DNA from: Flammeovirgaceae bacterium UBA5585
GTDB lineage: Bacteria; Bacteroidota; Bacteroidia; Cytophagales; Cyclobacteriaceae
Direction of reading: 5' to 3'
DNA: 64,000 nt
Assembly: GCA_002425185.1 (NCBI GenBank)
Contig: DILT01000012.1
Location: 186,001-250,000, forward strand
Made by a program: the position numbers and the translations under genes. Below the pieces are notes generated by a model. The model worked only from the letters and a program-made list of their open reading frames with translations, was not told the origin of the DNA and made no database searches. Positions 1-6,443 of this stretch are shown here, in pieces; within the stretch, counting starts at the first letter, position 1, and each line of letters begins with the position of its first letter.

Positions 1-118
1 AAAGATCAAGAACACGTGCCAGGTCATGAAACGCCTGATCGTTTGATGTAATTTTCCTTTTGCACTCTTTAATCTGGTTGACATCGGCAAAAACGCGTAT
101 ACAGGTGGTTTTGTCCAT
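1..118 (-). CDS. N-terminal fragment of an unknown small protein, cut by the window edge
   Basis: An ATG at 118 on the minus strand opens 39 codons without a stop to the window edge. The peptide begins MDKTTCIRVFADVNQIKECK. I do not recognise a domain in what is visible. It points away from the RadC-like gene at 352, leaving a 233-base divergent gap that could hold both promoters. Its place beside a JAB/RadC-like protein and close to the ssrA 3' end would suit an accessory or mobile-element gene, but that is inference. The start is supported only by the open frame. Confidence 0.5.
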   Translation of the reverse strand, partial: MDKTTCIRVFADVNQIKECKRKITSNDQAFHDLARVLDL

Positions 119-351
119 GAGCTAATTAAATTCATCGCAAGATACTAAGGGTTCATTATTTAAGCAAATACTTAAATACAGACTGTTCCATTGCATCATT
201 AATCCTGGTACAAATTAGGCTTTGGCGGGAACGTGGCGGCAAGGAACTACGGCATAAACCCGCCTTCCTTCACACTTTCCATTTATTCCGTTCCTCCTTG
301 CGCAAGTTCCTTCCAAAGCCTGTGGGTGCACCATAATTAATTCTTACGATT

Positions 352-819
352 ATGGAAAACACAAAAGAAACAAGACAGTACCAGGTAGCAGAGATTCAGC
401 TTACCTACAAGTCAAACGTAAAACCTTCGTTACGTCCAAAGATCACCTGTTCAAAAGATGCCTATGAAGTATTATTGGAAACATGGGATGACAACAGGAT
501 TGAACTTGTAGAGCAATTCAAAGTGATGTTAATGAACAGAGCGCAAAAGGTTCTTGGAGTCTTCGAGGTATCAACCGGAGGAATTAGCGGAACGGTAGCC
601 GACCCGAAACTAATCTTTGCTGCTGCTATCAAAGCTGCCGCATGTGGATTTATCCTGGCGCATTGCCACCCGTCTGGAAACTTGCAGCCGAGCCAGGCTG
701 ACATTCAGCTTACAAGAAAGATCAAGGAAGGCGGTAAGTTGCTGGAAATACAATGCCTTGATCATCTAATATTAACCAGCGAAGGATACTACTCTTTCGC
801 TGATGAGGGGCTGTTATAA
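352..819 (+). CDS. RadC-like JAB-domain protein (mobile-element type)
   Basis: A 155-residue protein with the JAMM/MPN metal-binding signature HCHPSGN at residues 104-110, followed by S114 and D117, the H-x-H-P-S-G-x(4)-S-x(2)-D pattern of the RadC/JAB family. It lacks the N-terminal helix-hairpin-helix region of full-length chromosomal RadC (about 220 residues). This is the short Bacteroidota form common on conjugative transposons and plasmids. The role in vivo is uncertain: the family is named for DNA repair, but short forms are better regarded as mobile-element or anti-restriction accessories. The start ATG directly follows an AT-rich leader. There is no operon partner on this strand: the next 0.9 kb has no convincing gene. 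Confidence 0.85.
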   Translation: MENTKETRQYQVAEIQLTYKSNVKPSLRPKITCSKDAYEVLLETWDDNRIELVEQFKVMLMNRAQKVLGVFEVSTGGISGTVADPKLIFAAAIKAAACGFILAHCHPSGNLQPSQADIQLTRKIKEGGKLLEIQCLDHLILTSEGYYSFADEGLL

Positions 820-1630
820 GGCCCTTTTTTTATTTCTCCTCAATAGTCCACCGTGTCTTTTAAAACTATTTGTACACATTTCACTTACACGTTCAGTTGG
901 TTCACGTAGAGATAATTTGCAAATCGGACGAAGCCCCAATATTTGCCAACTTTCTGAGGTCATCTATAAAATGGTTTGAGATAGCAAAGGGAGTAGCAAG
1001 TCCAATAATTAGTACTAGCGACTGAAAGATATTGATACCTCATCGTTCCGGCTGTTCTAAGAGGCCCTCAAATTCTTAAATTCATGCATTTTAATAAGGT
1101 CAGGTATGAAAAAGTTCGATATTCGACCCCTTGGGTCTACAGATTACTAAATCCTTCAATGCCATAGGCTTGAAGGATTTAGTATTTATAGAAGCTTCTA
1201 GTGAGAATAATCTTTTTATACCGATCCCAAACTTTATTCGTATACGGCTGATCTGCTCTGCACACACCAAATGATACGCTTGTTGAATCAATAGGCCATT
1301 CTTTTTGGTCTTATTGAAATACCTACCGTTAACCCATATATGTGCACCCTATACAGTACTGCCATAAATCCTTCACGGGAATAAATTCCTCCTACTCTCC
1401 ATTGGGAACGTTAAAGAAAATTTCTAACTGTGCTGCCAAACGGTACTACACAAAACATTTTTACATCAACCAAAAAAAATTAAATCACTATCCCATTCAC
1501 TTCTTTGTTAGGGTTGGAAAGGAAAAACAAAATTGTTGTCACGCTTCAGCATGCATAAATATTTTTTCGCATGGAGTATCTCACACGGCATGCACAATAA
1601 TTGGAGCAATGGAAATAATTTATCGAAAAT
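820..1630. other. Gene-poor AT-rich stretch
   Basis: No open frame here has coding character. The candidates at 1100-1291 (minus) and 1342-1650 (plus) are low-complexity, have no recognisable domain and cross repeats or hairpins. The only clear structure is the inverted repeat at 1145-1184. I found no second copy of the ssrA 3' end that would mark an attachment-site duplication inside the window. The stretch may be decayed mobile-element DNA. Confidence 0.5.
1145..1184. repeat. Perfect 15-bp inverted repeat, 10-base loop
   Basis: The arms TACTAAATCCTTCAA and TTGAAGGATTTAGTA are perfectly complementary and separated by 10 bases. There is no T-tract immediately after either arm, so it is not an obvious intrinsic terminator. 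It could be a protein-binding site, a recombination site or a remnant of an element end. Confidence 0.7.
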
Positions 1631-1661
1631 TTTGGAAATTACAAATCTAGTAGTACCTTAG
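1631..1661 (+). promoter_or_regulatory. Candidate Bacteroidota-type promoter for the 22-residue peptide gene
   Basis: TTTG at 1631-1634 is followed after 19 bases by TACCTTAG at 1654-1661. This resembles the Bacteroidota primary-sigma consensus TTTG-N(17-23)-TAnnTTTG with one mismatch in the -7 element. It lies 40 bases upstream of the ATG at 1702. Confidence 0.4.
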
Positions 1662-1701
1662 ATGAGTTTTAAATGAATGTTTAACCAAAATTAAAAACGC
1701 T

Positions 1702-1770
1702 ATGGCAAAGAAAGCGAAAAAAGCAGCTAAGAAAAAGACCGCAAAGAAAGCTGCTAAGAAGAAGAAGTAA
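1702..1770 (+). CDS. 22-residue lysine/alanine-rich histone-like peptide
   Basis: The frame encodes one Met, 13 Lys, 7 Ala and one Thr in AAKK-type repeats, ending in four lysines. This composition matches the C-terminal tails of histone H1-like bacterial proteins (Hc1/HU tail type) but without any folded domain. Lysine and alanine are spelled with mixed codons (AAA/AAG, GCA/GCG/GCT), which argues for selection on the protein rather than a simple DNA repeat. It has its own promoter-like sequence upstream and a strong hairpin terminator 26 bases downstream, making a complete minimal transcription unit beside ssrA. Nucleic-acid binding is inferred from charge only. Its small size means most gene callers would miss it. 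Confidence 0.6.
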   Translation: MAKKAKKAAKKKTAKKAAKKKK

Positions 1771-1796
1771 TTGACGTTGATGGAAACATCAACAAA

Positions 1797-1829
1797 CAAA
1801 AAGAGCTGATCAATGATCAGCTCTTTTTG
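1797..1829. terminator. Bidirectional intrinsic terminator between the Lys-rich peptide gene and ssrA
   Basis: A perfect inverted repeat with 16-bp arms, containing GAGCTGATC and GATCAGCTC, sits around a single central A. It is flanked by A-runs on one side and T-runs on the other, so it makes a GC-containing hairpin with a U-tract in both directions. It ends the plus-strand peptide gene and the minus-strand tmRNA, whose mature 3' end is 21 bases away. Confidence 0.85.
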
Positions 1830-1849
1830 TTTTATAGAGGTTTGAAAGG

Positions 1850-2238
1850 TGGAGCTGCAGGGAATCGAACCCTGGTCCAGAGAAGATCATAATCGTATCT
1901 TCTACATGCTTAGTTGACTTTCATTGTCGGGAATAAGCCGGCAGGCAACAGCCAACCCACTCCGTAGTTGCGTTATCTTAGCCGTGTGGTACAACCACAC
2001 ACGGAGCAGTTCTGCAAAACGACACCGCTATACCAGCACCTGCAGAACAGCGCACTGAGCGATGATGGCCTCCCCGATCTTATCGGGGATAAGCTAACCC
2101 AACGTTACGTCAGATTAAGCAGCCATGGCGTAGTTAGTCTCGCCACGTATGGTTCAGGACTATCTTTCAAGGCTCTCATCCTATGAGCCTGCATGCTTAC
2201 ACACGTTATAACACATCCTGTCAAAACCGGTCAGCCCC
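1850..2238 (-). ncRNA. ssrA: Transfer-messenger RNA (tmRNA)
   Basis: This 389-nt RNA rescues stalled ribosomes by acting as tRNA-Ala and then as mRNA for a degradation tag. The 5' end GGGGCTGACCGGTTTTGACA (from 2238) pairs with the 3' acceptor CAGCTCC plus discriminator A (ending at 1850). The T-arm GGTTCGATTCC lies just inside the 3' end. The tag frame at 2115-2144 encodes GETNYAMAA and stops at TAA, typical of Bacteroidota tags. The 3' CCA is not fully encoded (CCT follows the discriminator), so CCA must be added after transcription. Several pseudoknot-like inverted repeats follow the tag. The gene ends at the bidirectional hairpin at 1797-1829. Confidence 0.95.
2115..2144 (-). other. tmRNA proteolysis-tag reading frame
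   Basis: Reading the minus strand from 2144, the codons GGC GAG ACT AAC TAC GCC ATG GCT GCT TAA give GETNYAMAA and a stop. The hydrophobic end AMAA fits the ClpXP/Tsp-recognised tags, and close relatives of this tag are usual in Bacteroidota. Confidence 0.9.
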
Positions 2239-2282
2239 ACAATACCTCAAAGAACATACAGCCGTTACGCTGTTAAGGCAGA

Positions 2283-2290
2283 CAAATATA
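2283..2290 (-). promoter_or_regulatory. Candidate -7 element of the ssrA promoter
   Basis: On the minus strand the sequence reads TATATTTG, a perfect match to the Bacteroidota -7 consensus TAnnTTTG, 44 bases upstream of the mature tmRNA 5' end. A clear TTTG at -33 is not seen at ideal spacing, so confidence is moderate. The leader contains a small ACAGC/GCTGT hairpin that could help 5' processing. Confidence 0.4.
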
Positions 2291-2354
2291 CGTGCAAAAA
2301 AGTTCACAGCGGCAGGTTACTGATTTTTGACAGATACCTTAATTTTAAAGCCAC

Positions 2355-3145
2355 ATGAAATGCACACCCTATTTCATTATTATTTTACTGAGCAGCCACA
2401 TGGTAGTGGCGCAAATCCTCAATATCGAAAAATCTGTACTTGATCGTGATACTACTAAAAAGTATTTGGGCAACATTAATGGAAACCTGCTGCTCTACAA
2501 CCGAAGCGCGGCAGCAGATGAGCCCGTTGAGTTTTTTGGATTTGATTTCCGCTCCAGTATTGCCTGGTTCCCGGGCAAGCACAGGCTTTCTTCAATCAGC
2601 CGGATTGACTACCTCAAGATCAATGAAGATCCCTTTCTCAACACCGGTTATCAGCACTTCCGGTTCGATTTCCGAAAAGACCGAAAGGTACATCCCGAAA
2701 TTTTTACACAATACCAATACGATAACTTTCGTGGGTTAGACCCACGCCTGCTCGTGGGTACCGGCATGCGGCACCGACTTTACCGTGACGAACACTTTAC
2801 GCTCATTTTTAGTGTGGGTATTATGTATGAGTCAGAGAAATGGACCCATCCTAAAACCGAGGAAATTATCCGCATTGCTTTTTGGAAATCAACCAATTAC
2901 CTGGTTTTTCGAATTAAAATTTCTGAATGGGCCGACTTTAACTCCGTTCAATACTTCCAAACGGCATACGATCCGGGCATAGAAGTTTTCAGGCATCGGT
3001 ACAGCACAGACGTTAATCTGAACACCAAACTTACCGCCCGGCTCAATGGACCACCTCATTTACACTGAGTTTCGAAAATCGCCCAATTGTGCCTATTGTG
3101 CGAACCATTTATCGGTTCAGCAATGGGATTACGTACAAATTCTGA
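2355..3145 (+). pseudogene. DUF481-like outer-membrane protein with a 3'-end frameshift
   Basis: The frame from ATG 2355 encodes a signal peptide (residues 1-19, ending VVAQ) and aromatic-rich alternating strands like the DUF481 (YdiY-type) outer-membrane family. It stops early at TGA 3066-3068 after PPHLH. The downstream sequence in another frame continues as WTTSFTLSFENRPIVPIVR and ends RFSNGITYKF with a stop at 3143-3145, which looks like the natural last strand of the barrel with a terminal aromatic residue. The join is near CAATGGACC at about 3045, where one missing base would restore the frame. Either the gene is recently broken or the assembly lost a base. Loss of the last strand would be expected to harm membrane insertion. 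Confidence 0.7.
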
Positions 3146-3228
3146 CAAGCACTTTTGCATTGGGTCAGTCCGGCACATATCCTAAAAATCATTTCTTATA
3201 TACACTTGAAATAGATTAATTTGCCGCC

Positions 3229-4347
3229 ATGGAAAACTTTGTTGTTTCGGCACGCAAATACCGCCCTACAGGTTTTGAGGAGGTTGTTGGACAGGAACAT
3301 ATTACCACCACCTTAAAAAATGCCATCGACAATAATAAGCTGGCACAGGCATTACTTTTTTGTGGCCCCCGGGGTGTTGGCAAAACCACCTGTGCCCGCA
3401 TAGTTGCCCGTTTAATTAACGGCTTTGAAGAAAAGGCCGAAGTTAACTCCCTGAATATTTTTGAACTCGATGCTGCCTCCAATAATTCCGTTGAGGACAT
3501 CCGAAACCTTATCGACCAGGTGCGTTACCCGCCCCAATTCGGTAAATTCAAGGTATACATTATTGACGAGGTTCACATGTTATCGAATGCAGCCTTTAAC
3601 GCATTTTTGAAAACACTTGAAGAGCCGCCCGCCTATGCAATTTTTATACTGGCTACTACCGAAAAGCATAAAGTAATACCTACCATATTATCCCGCTGCC
3701 AGATTTTTGATTTTAACCGGATACAGATATCGGACATCGGAGATCATTTAAAAGCGATTGCCAAACAGGAAGGAATTAAGGCAGAAGACGAAGCCCTTCA
3801 CCTGATTGCCCAAAAAGCCGATGGGGCGCTTCGGGATGCGCTATCCATTTTCGACCTGATGGTCACATACTCATCCGGCAAGGGTATAACCTTTAAGGAT
3901 GTTTTACAGAACCTGCATATACTTGATTACGATTACTATTTTACCCTAGTAGACACATTGCTTTCGGAAAATCATACACAACCGTTGTTGATTTTGGATG
4001 AGATACTCCGCAAAGGTTTTGACGGACAAAATTTTATTGTTGGCTTGAGTGAGCATATACGCAACTTACTGGTATCGCAGGATGCACGTACTACCAACTT
4101 AATGGAGGTTCCGGAAAGCGTAAAAAATAAGTATGCGCAGCAAGCCCAGGCCGCCTCCCCTTCCTTGCTCCTCTCCTGGCTTAACATAGCCAATCAATGC
4201 GACATCCAGTATAAGAGCAGTAAAAATCAACGGTTGTCTGTTGAACTGGCCTTGATGAAGATGGCCAACGTTCATGCCGTTATAAACATGGATACGCTTT
4301 CTCCTCAACCCGAGGCAGTAAAAAAAAAATTAGTGACGAGTCCGTAA
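3229..4347 (+). CDS. dnaX: DNA polymerase III subunit gamma/tau, zero-frame (short) product
   Basis: DnaX is the AAA+ clamp-loader ATPase of the replisome. The 372-residue zero-frame product has the Walker A motif GPRGVGKT at residues 46-53, Walker B DEVH at 113-116, the sensor segment FILATTE, the SRC motif near the arginine finger, and the domain III region. It ends VKKKLVTSP just after a run of ten A. The usual four-cysteine zinc module between the Walker motifs is absent: residues 62-76 read LINGFEEKAEVNSLN in its place. The rest of tau lies in the -1 frame (4329-4922), so this frame alone gives a gamma-like truncated protein. The ATG follows an 83-base gap after the broken outer-membrane gene and matches family starts. 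Confidence 0.93.
   Translation: MENFVVSARKYRPTGFEEVVGQEHITTTLKNAIDNNKLAQALLFCGPRGVGKTTCARIVARLINGFEEKAEVNSLNIFELDAASNNSVEDIRNLIDQVRYPPQFGKFKVYIIDEVHMLSNAAFNAFLKTLEEPPAYAIFILATTEKHKVIPTILSRCQIFDFNRIQISDIGDHLKAIAKQEGIKAEDEALHLIAQKADGALRDALSIFDLMVTYSSGKGITFKDVLQNLHILDYDYYFTLVDTLLSENHTQPLLILDEILRKGFDGQNFIVGLSEHIRNLLVSQDARTTNLMEVPESVKNKYAQQAQAASPSLLLSWLNIANQCDIQYKSSKNQRLSVELALMKMANVHAVINMDTLSPQPEAVKKKLVTSP
4320..4329 (+). other. A10 slippery run at the dnaX frame change
   Basis: Ten A residues follow GGCAGT. Reading stays in the zero frame to TAA at 4345, or, after a -1 slip (or insertion of one A in the mRNA), enters the frame ATT AGT GAC GAG that is open to 4922. An SD-like GAGG at 4312-4315 lies just upstream. 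A GGAGG/CCTCC hairpin lies about 50 bases downstream, too far for a classical stimulator. Poly-A dnaX slippage is established in Thermus and A-AAA-AAG ribosomal slippage in E. coli. Confidence 0.75.
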
Positions 4348-4922
4348 AGGAACCCGAGACTATCCCTTTAGCGCAAACCCCGGAGGAAATTCCTCCTACT
4401 ATCAACTTACCAAAAAAAGTAGTTACGGAAACTGTTGAACCAACATTGCGTTCCACCTCACGCAGTAAGAGCACACCAAAAATTCCGGCACTTAAAAACA
4501 TTTTACAATCGGGTACTATATTGGTTGAACCTGAACAAAAGGAAACTATCCAGCCATTAACTAACCAGCCTTATACTTTTGAACGTCTACAGGAAGTATG
4601 GATGGAGTTTGCAGATAAGCGAAAAAAATACCGGGCAGAGTATCAGCTCCTAACACAGCAAATTGATCTTCGCGAATCAACCGTACTTGTACACCTGCAC
4701 AACCCGGTTCAGGAAACCTTGCTTAATGATTTGAAAAGCGATCTGATGCAATACATACGGGAAAGTCTGAATAATTACACCATTCAGATATCGGGTGAAT
4801 TAAAAAGCAATGACAGCAAAAAGGTTATCTACACCAATCGTGAGAAATTTGAACACTTGGCAGAAAAAAATCCTAACCTGATACTCTTGAAAGATCGGTT
4901 AGGACTCGATCCGGATTTTTAA
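4329..4922 (+). CDS. dnaX: DnaX tau C-terminal region, reached by -1 frameshift
   Basis: This frame is open from the A10 run with no ATG of its own at the junction. It first gives a proline/glutamate-rich linker (ISDESVKEPETIPLAQ) and then a folded domain with YTFERLQEVWMEFADKRKK and a helical end LLKDRLGLDPDF, typical of the C-terminal domain of Bacteroidota DnaX. Joined to the upstream part by a -1 slip, the full protein would be 564 residues. An internal ATG at 4446 could start a 158-residue fragment, but it would lack the linker start. This region should bind polymerase and helicase partners in the replisome. Whether the joint is programmed or a homopolymer sequencing error is open. Confidence 0.8.
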   Translation: MSDESVKEPETIPLAQTPEEIPPTINLPKKVVTETVEPTLRSTSRSKSTPKIPALKNILQSGTILVEPEQKETIQPLTNQPYTFERLQEVWMEFADKRKKYRAEYQLLTQQIDLRESTVLVHLHNPVQETLLNDLKSDLMQYIRESLNNYTIQISGELKSNDSKKVIYTNREKFEHLAEKNPNLILLKDRLGLDPDF

Positions 4923-4928
4923 ATGTCG

Positions 4929-5843
4929 TTATTTCTTCTCTTCGTAATTCTGGAAGCTGTAGCGGAAACCAAAATTAAAAGCCTGGCTCAACTGCACGCC
5001 CGAATCCTGGTCGAAATCGTAAAGCAAAATGCCTCCTAAACCAACGCTGATAAATTTATTCACCTTGGCAGTCAGCATAAGGTCTAATCGGTGGTCGATG
5101 GTTTTGGCTGCCAGTGTTTCATAATTAGCAAACATGAGGTAACGCCACTTCAAATTCAGGTTGGTGGCAATGTCCTTATCAAAATCGGCTGTGAGCTGAA
5201 AGGCCAGCCACTCAAAGCGGGTTGACTCGCCAAGTTCTACACCGTAGGGGCGCACGGGGTCAACCGCGTCAAATCTTCCGTTATTGTCCCGAACGATAGT
5301 TACCCGGGGGGCAAAGGGTGACATCCGCACAAAGAAGTAATCAACAGGCTTATACTGCAAACCCCAGGCAGATGTTATAAAAGCCGGAGCAAAAATGTCG
5401 GAAATAAGATCTTCGGTATCGTCTGCATTGTATCGAAATCCTTTCGTAAACTGGCTCATAAAATTCAGGGATGTGAACACATCCCACTTTTCACTAACCT
5501 TATAGCCCACCTTCGTATCAAAAAACATACGGTCAAGGGTTTTGCGAAAACCTTGTCCACTGTTTTCAACAAACCCATATAACATGTCGATTTCGTTAGC
5601 CCACGTAATTTTTTCGCGGGAATAATTAGCCTTATAGTTAAATGCAGAATTCAGACCAATGGAGTTGATACCCCCGGCCTTCCAATTAGAGGAAAACGAA
5701 GCCTGATTGACATTCAAATTAAAGAGTAACTTTTTCTTCCAGTTAGAAGTGGTATCGGGCTTTACAACCTGGGCATTGGCACTAAGCGTGCACAGTATGG
5801 AGCAAAGTAGTAGTACTACTCCAAAAGTGAGGGCTCTTTTCAT
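4929..5843 (-). CDS. DUF3078 outer-membrane protein
   Basis: A 304-residue protein with a signal peptide (residues 1-25, ending SANAQ) and a region rich in alternating aromatic/polar beta strands. The signature begins WKKKLLFNLNVNQASFSSNW and continues with GGxNSxGLNSAFNYKA, as in DUF3078, a Bacteroidota-only family predicted to be a beta-barrel. No substrate is known. It is convergent with dnaX (6-base gap) and lies downstream of the lone receiver gene, 42 bases away on the same strand, so the two may be co-transcribed. Confidence 0.85.
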   Translation of the reverse strand: MKRALTFGVVLLLCSILCTLSANAQVVKPDTTSNWKKKLLFNLNVNQASFSSNWKAGGINSIGLNSAFNYKANYSREKITWANEIDMLYGFVENSGQGFRKTLDRMFFDTKVGYKVSEKWDVFTSLNFMSQFTKGFRYNADDTEDLISDIFAPAFITSAWGLQYKPVDYFFVRMSPFAPRVTIVRDNNGRFDAVDPVRPYGVELGESTRFEWLAFQLTADFDKDIATNLNLKWRYLMFANYETLAAKTIDHRLDLMLTAKVNKFISVGLGGILLYDFDQDSGVQLSQAFNFGFRYSFQNYEEKK

Positions 5844-5885
5844 AAACGATCGTGGTTTGATTTATAGACTTTTGAACAGCGGAAA

Positions 5886-6299
5886 TCAAATATTGTTGAG
5901 CTTGATCTCTTCCAGGGCAATTTCGGTAAGCGGTTTGGTGATGAATTTAATAACGTGGTTGTTGTTCACAATTTTATCGATATCGCGCTTATTATCAGAA
6001 CTGGACAGAATAATGACTTTACACTTATTGCGGACAATTTCATTGAATTTTTCGAACTCGTATAAGAAAACGAAGCCGTCCACGATGGGCATGTTAATAT
6101 CCAGAAAAATCAAACTGGGCAGGTTTTCCACTTTGTTTTCGTTCTCTTTCAGATAATCAAGCGCAGCCTTACCCGATCCCTTCGCTTCAACCCGCTTGGA
6201 GAATTTGGTGATTTCGATAATGCGTTTACTGATAAAATTGTCAGTATCATTATCATCTACCAACATTACTAAATCAATGGATTTTGTATCTGTTTCCAT
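5886..6299 (-). CDS. Single-domain response regulator (CheY-like receiver)
   Basis: The receiver fold shows the acidic pocket VDDND near residues 14-18, the phospho-acceptor Asp in FLDINMP (D67 from this start), the Ser of ILSSSD and the Lys of FITKP. There is no output domain, so it acts through partner proteins. The chosen start is METDTKSID; an ATG 15 bases upstream (6314) would add MIVIG and cannot be ruled out. No cognate kinase is adjacent. Confidence 0.88.
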   Translation of the reverse strand: METDTKSIDLVMLVDDNDTDNFISKRIIEITKFSKRVEAKGSGKAALDYLKENENKVENLPSLIFLDINMPIVDGFVFLYEFEKFNEIVRNKCKVIILSSSDNKRDIDKIVNNNHVIKFITKPLTEIALEEIKLNNI

Positions 6300-6443
6300 C
6301 CCAATAACAATCAATTACAATGCTTTAAGTTCAAACAAAATCACAGGTCACAAAAATATCCTTTTTTAAATACTTTAAGCCTGTCCTTGCTAAAATCGGG
6401 GGGTTGACGTAATAAATTCATAGAAAAGGGAGTAAAATCAGGC

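Noticed and set aside
1111..1150. T-arm-like sequence (TTCGATATTCGACCCC) as a tRNA or ssrA remnant
   Set aside because: No acceptor or anticodon stems can be built and it does not match the ssrA 3' end beyond a few bases.
1100..1291. 63-codon minus-strand frame
   Set aside because: It reads straight through the 15-bp inverted repeat and has no coding character.
1342..1650. 102-codon plus-strand frame upstream of the Lys-rich peptide gene
   Set aside because: Composition is low-complexity and cysteine/histidine-scattered with no domain; it ends in the promoter-like sequence of the next gene.
1968..2186. 72-codon plus-strand frame
   Set aside because: It lies wholly inside the tmRNA gene on the opposite strand.
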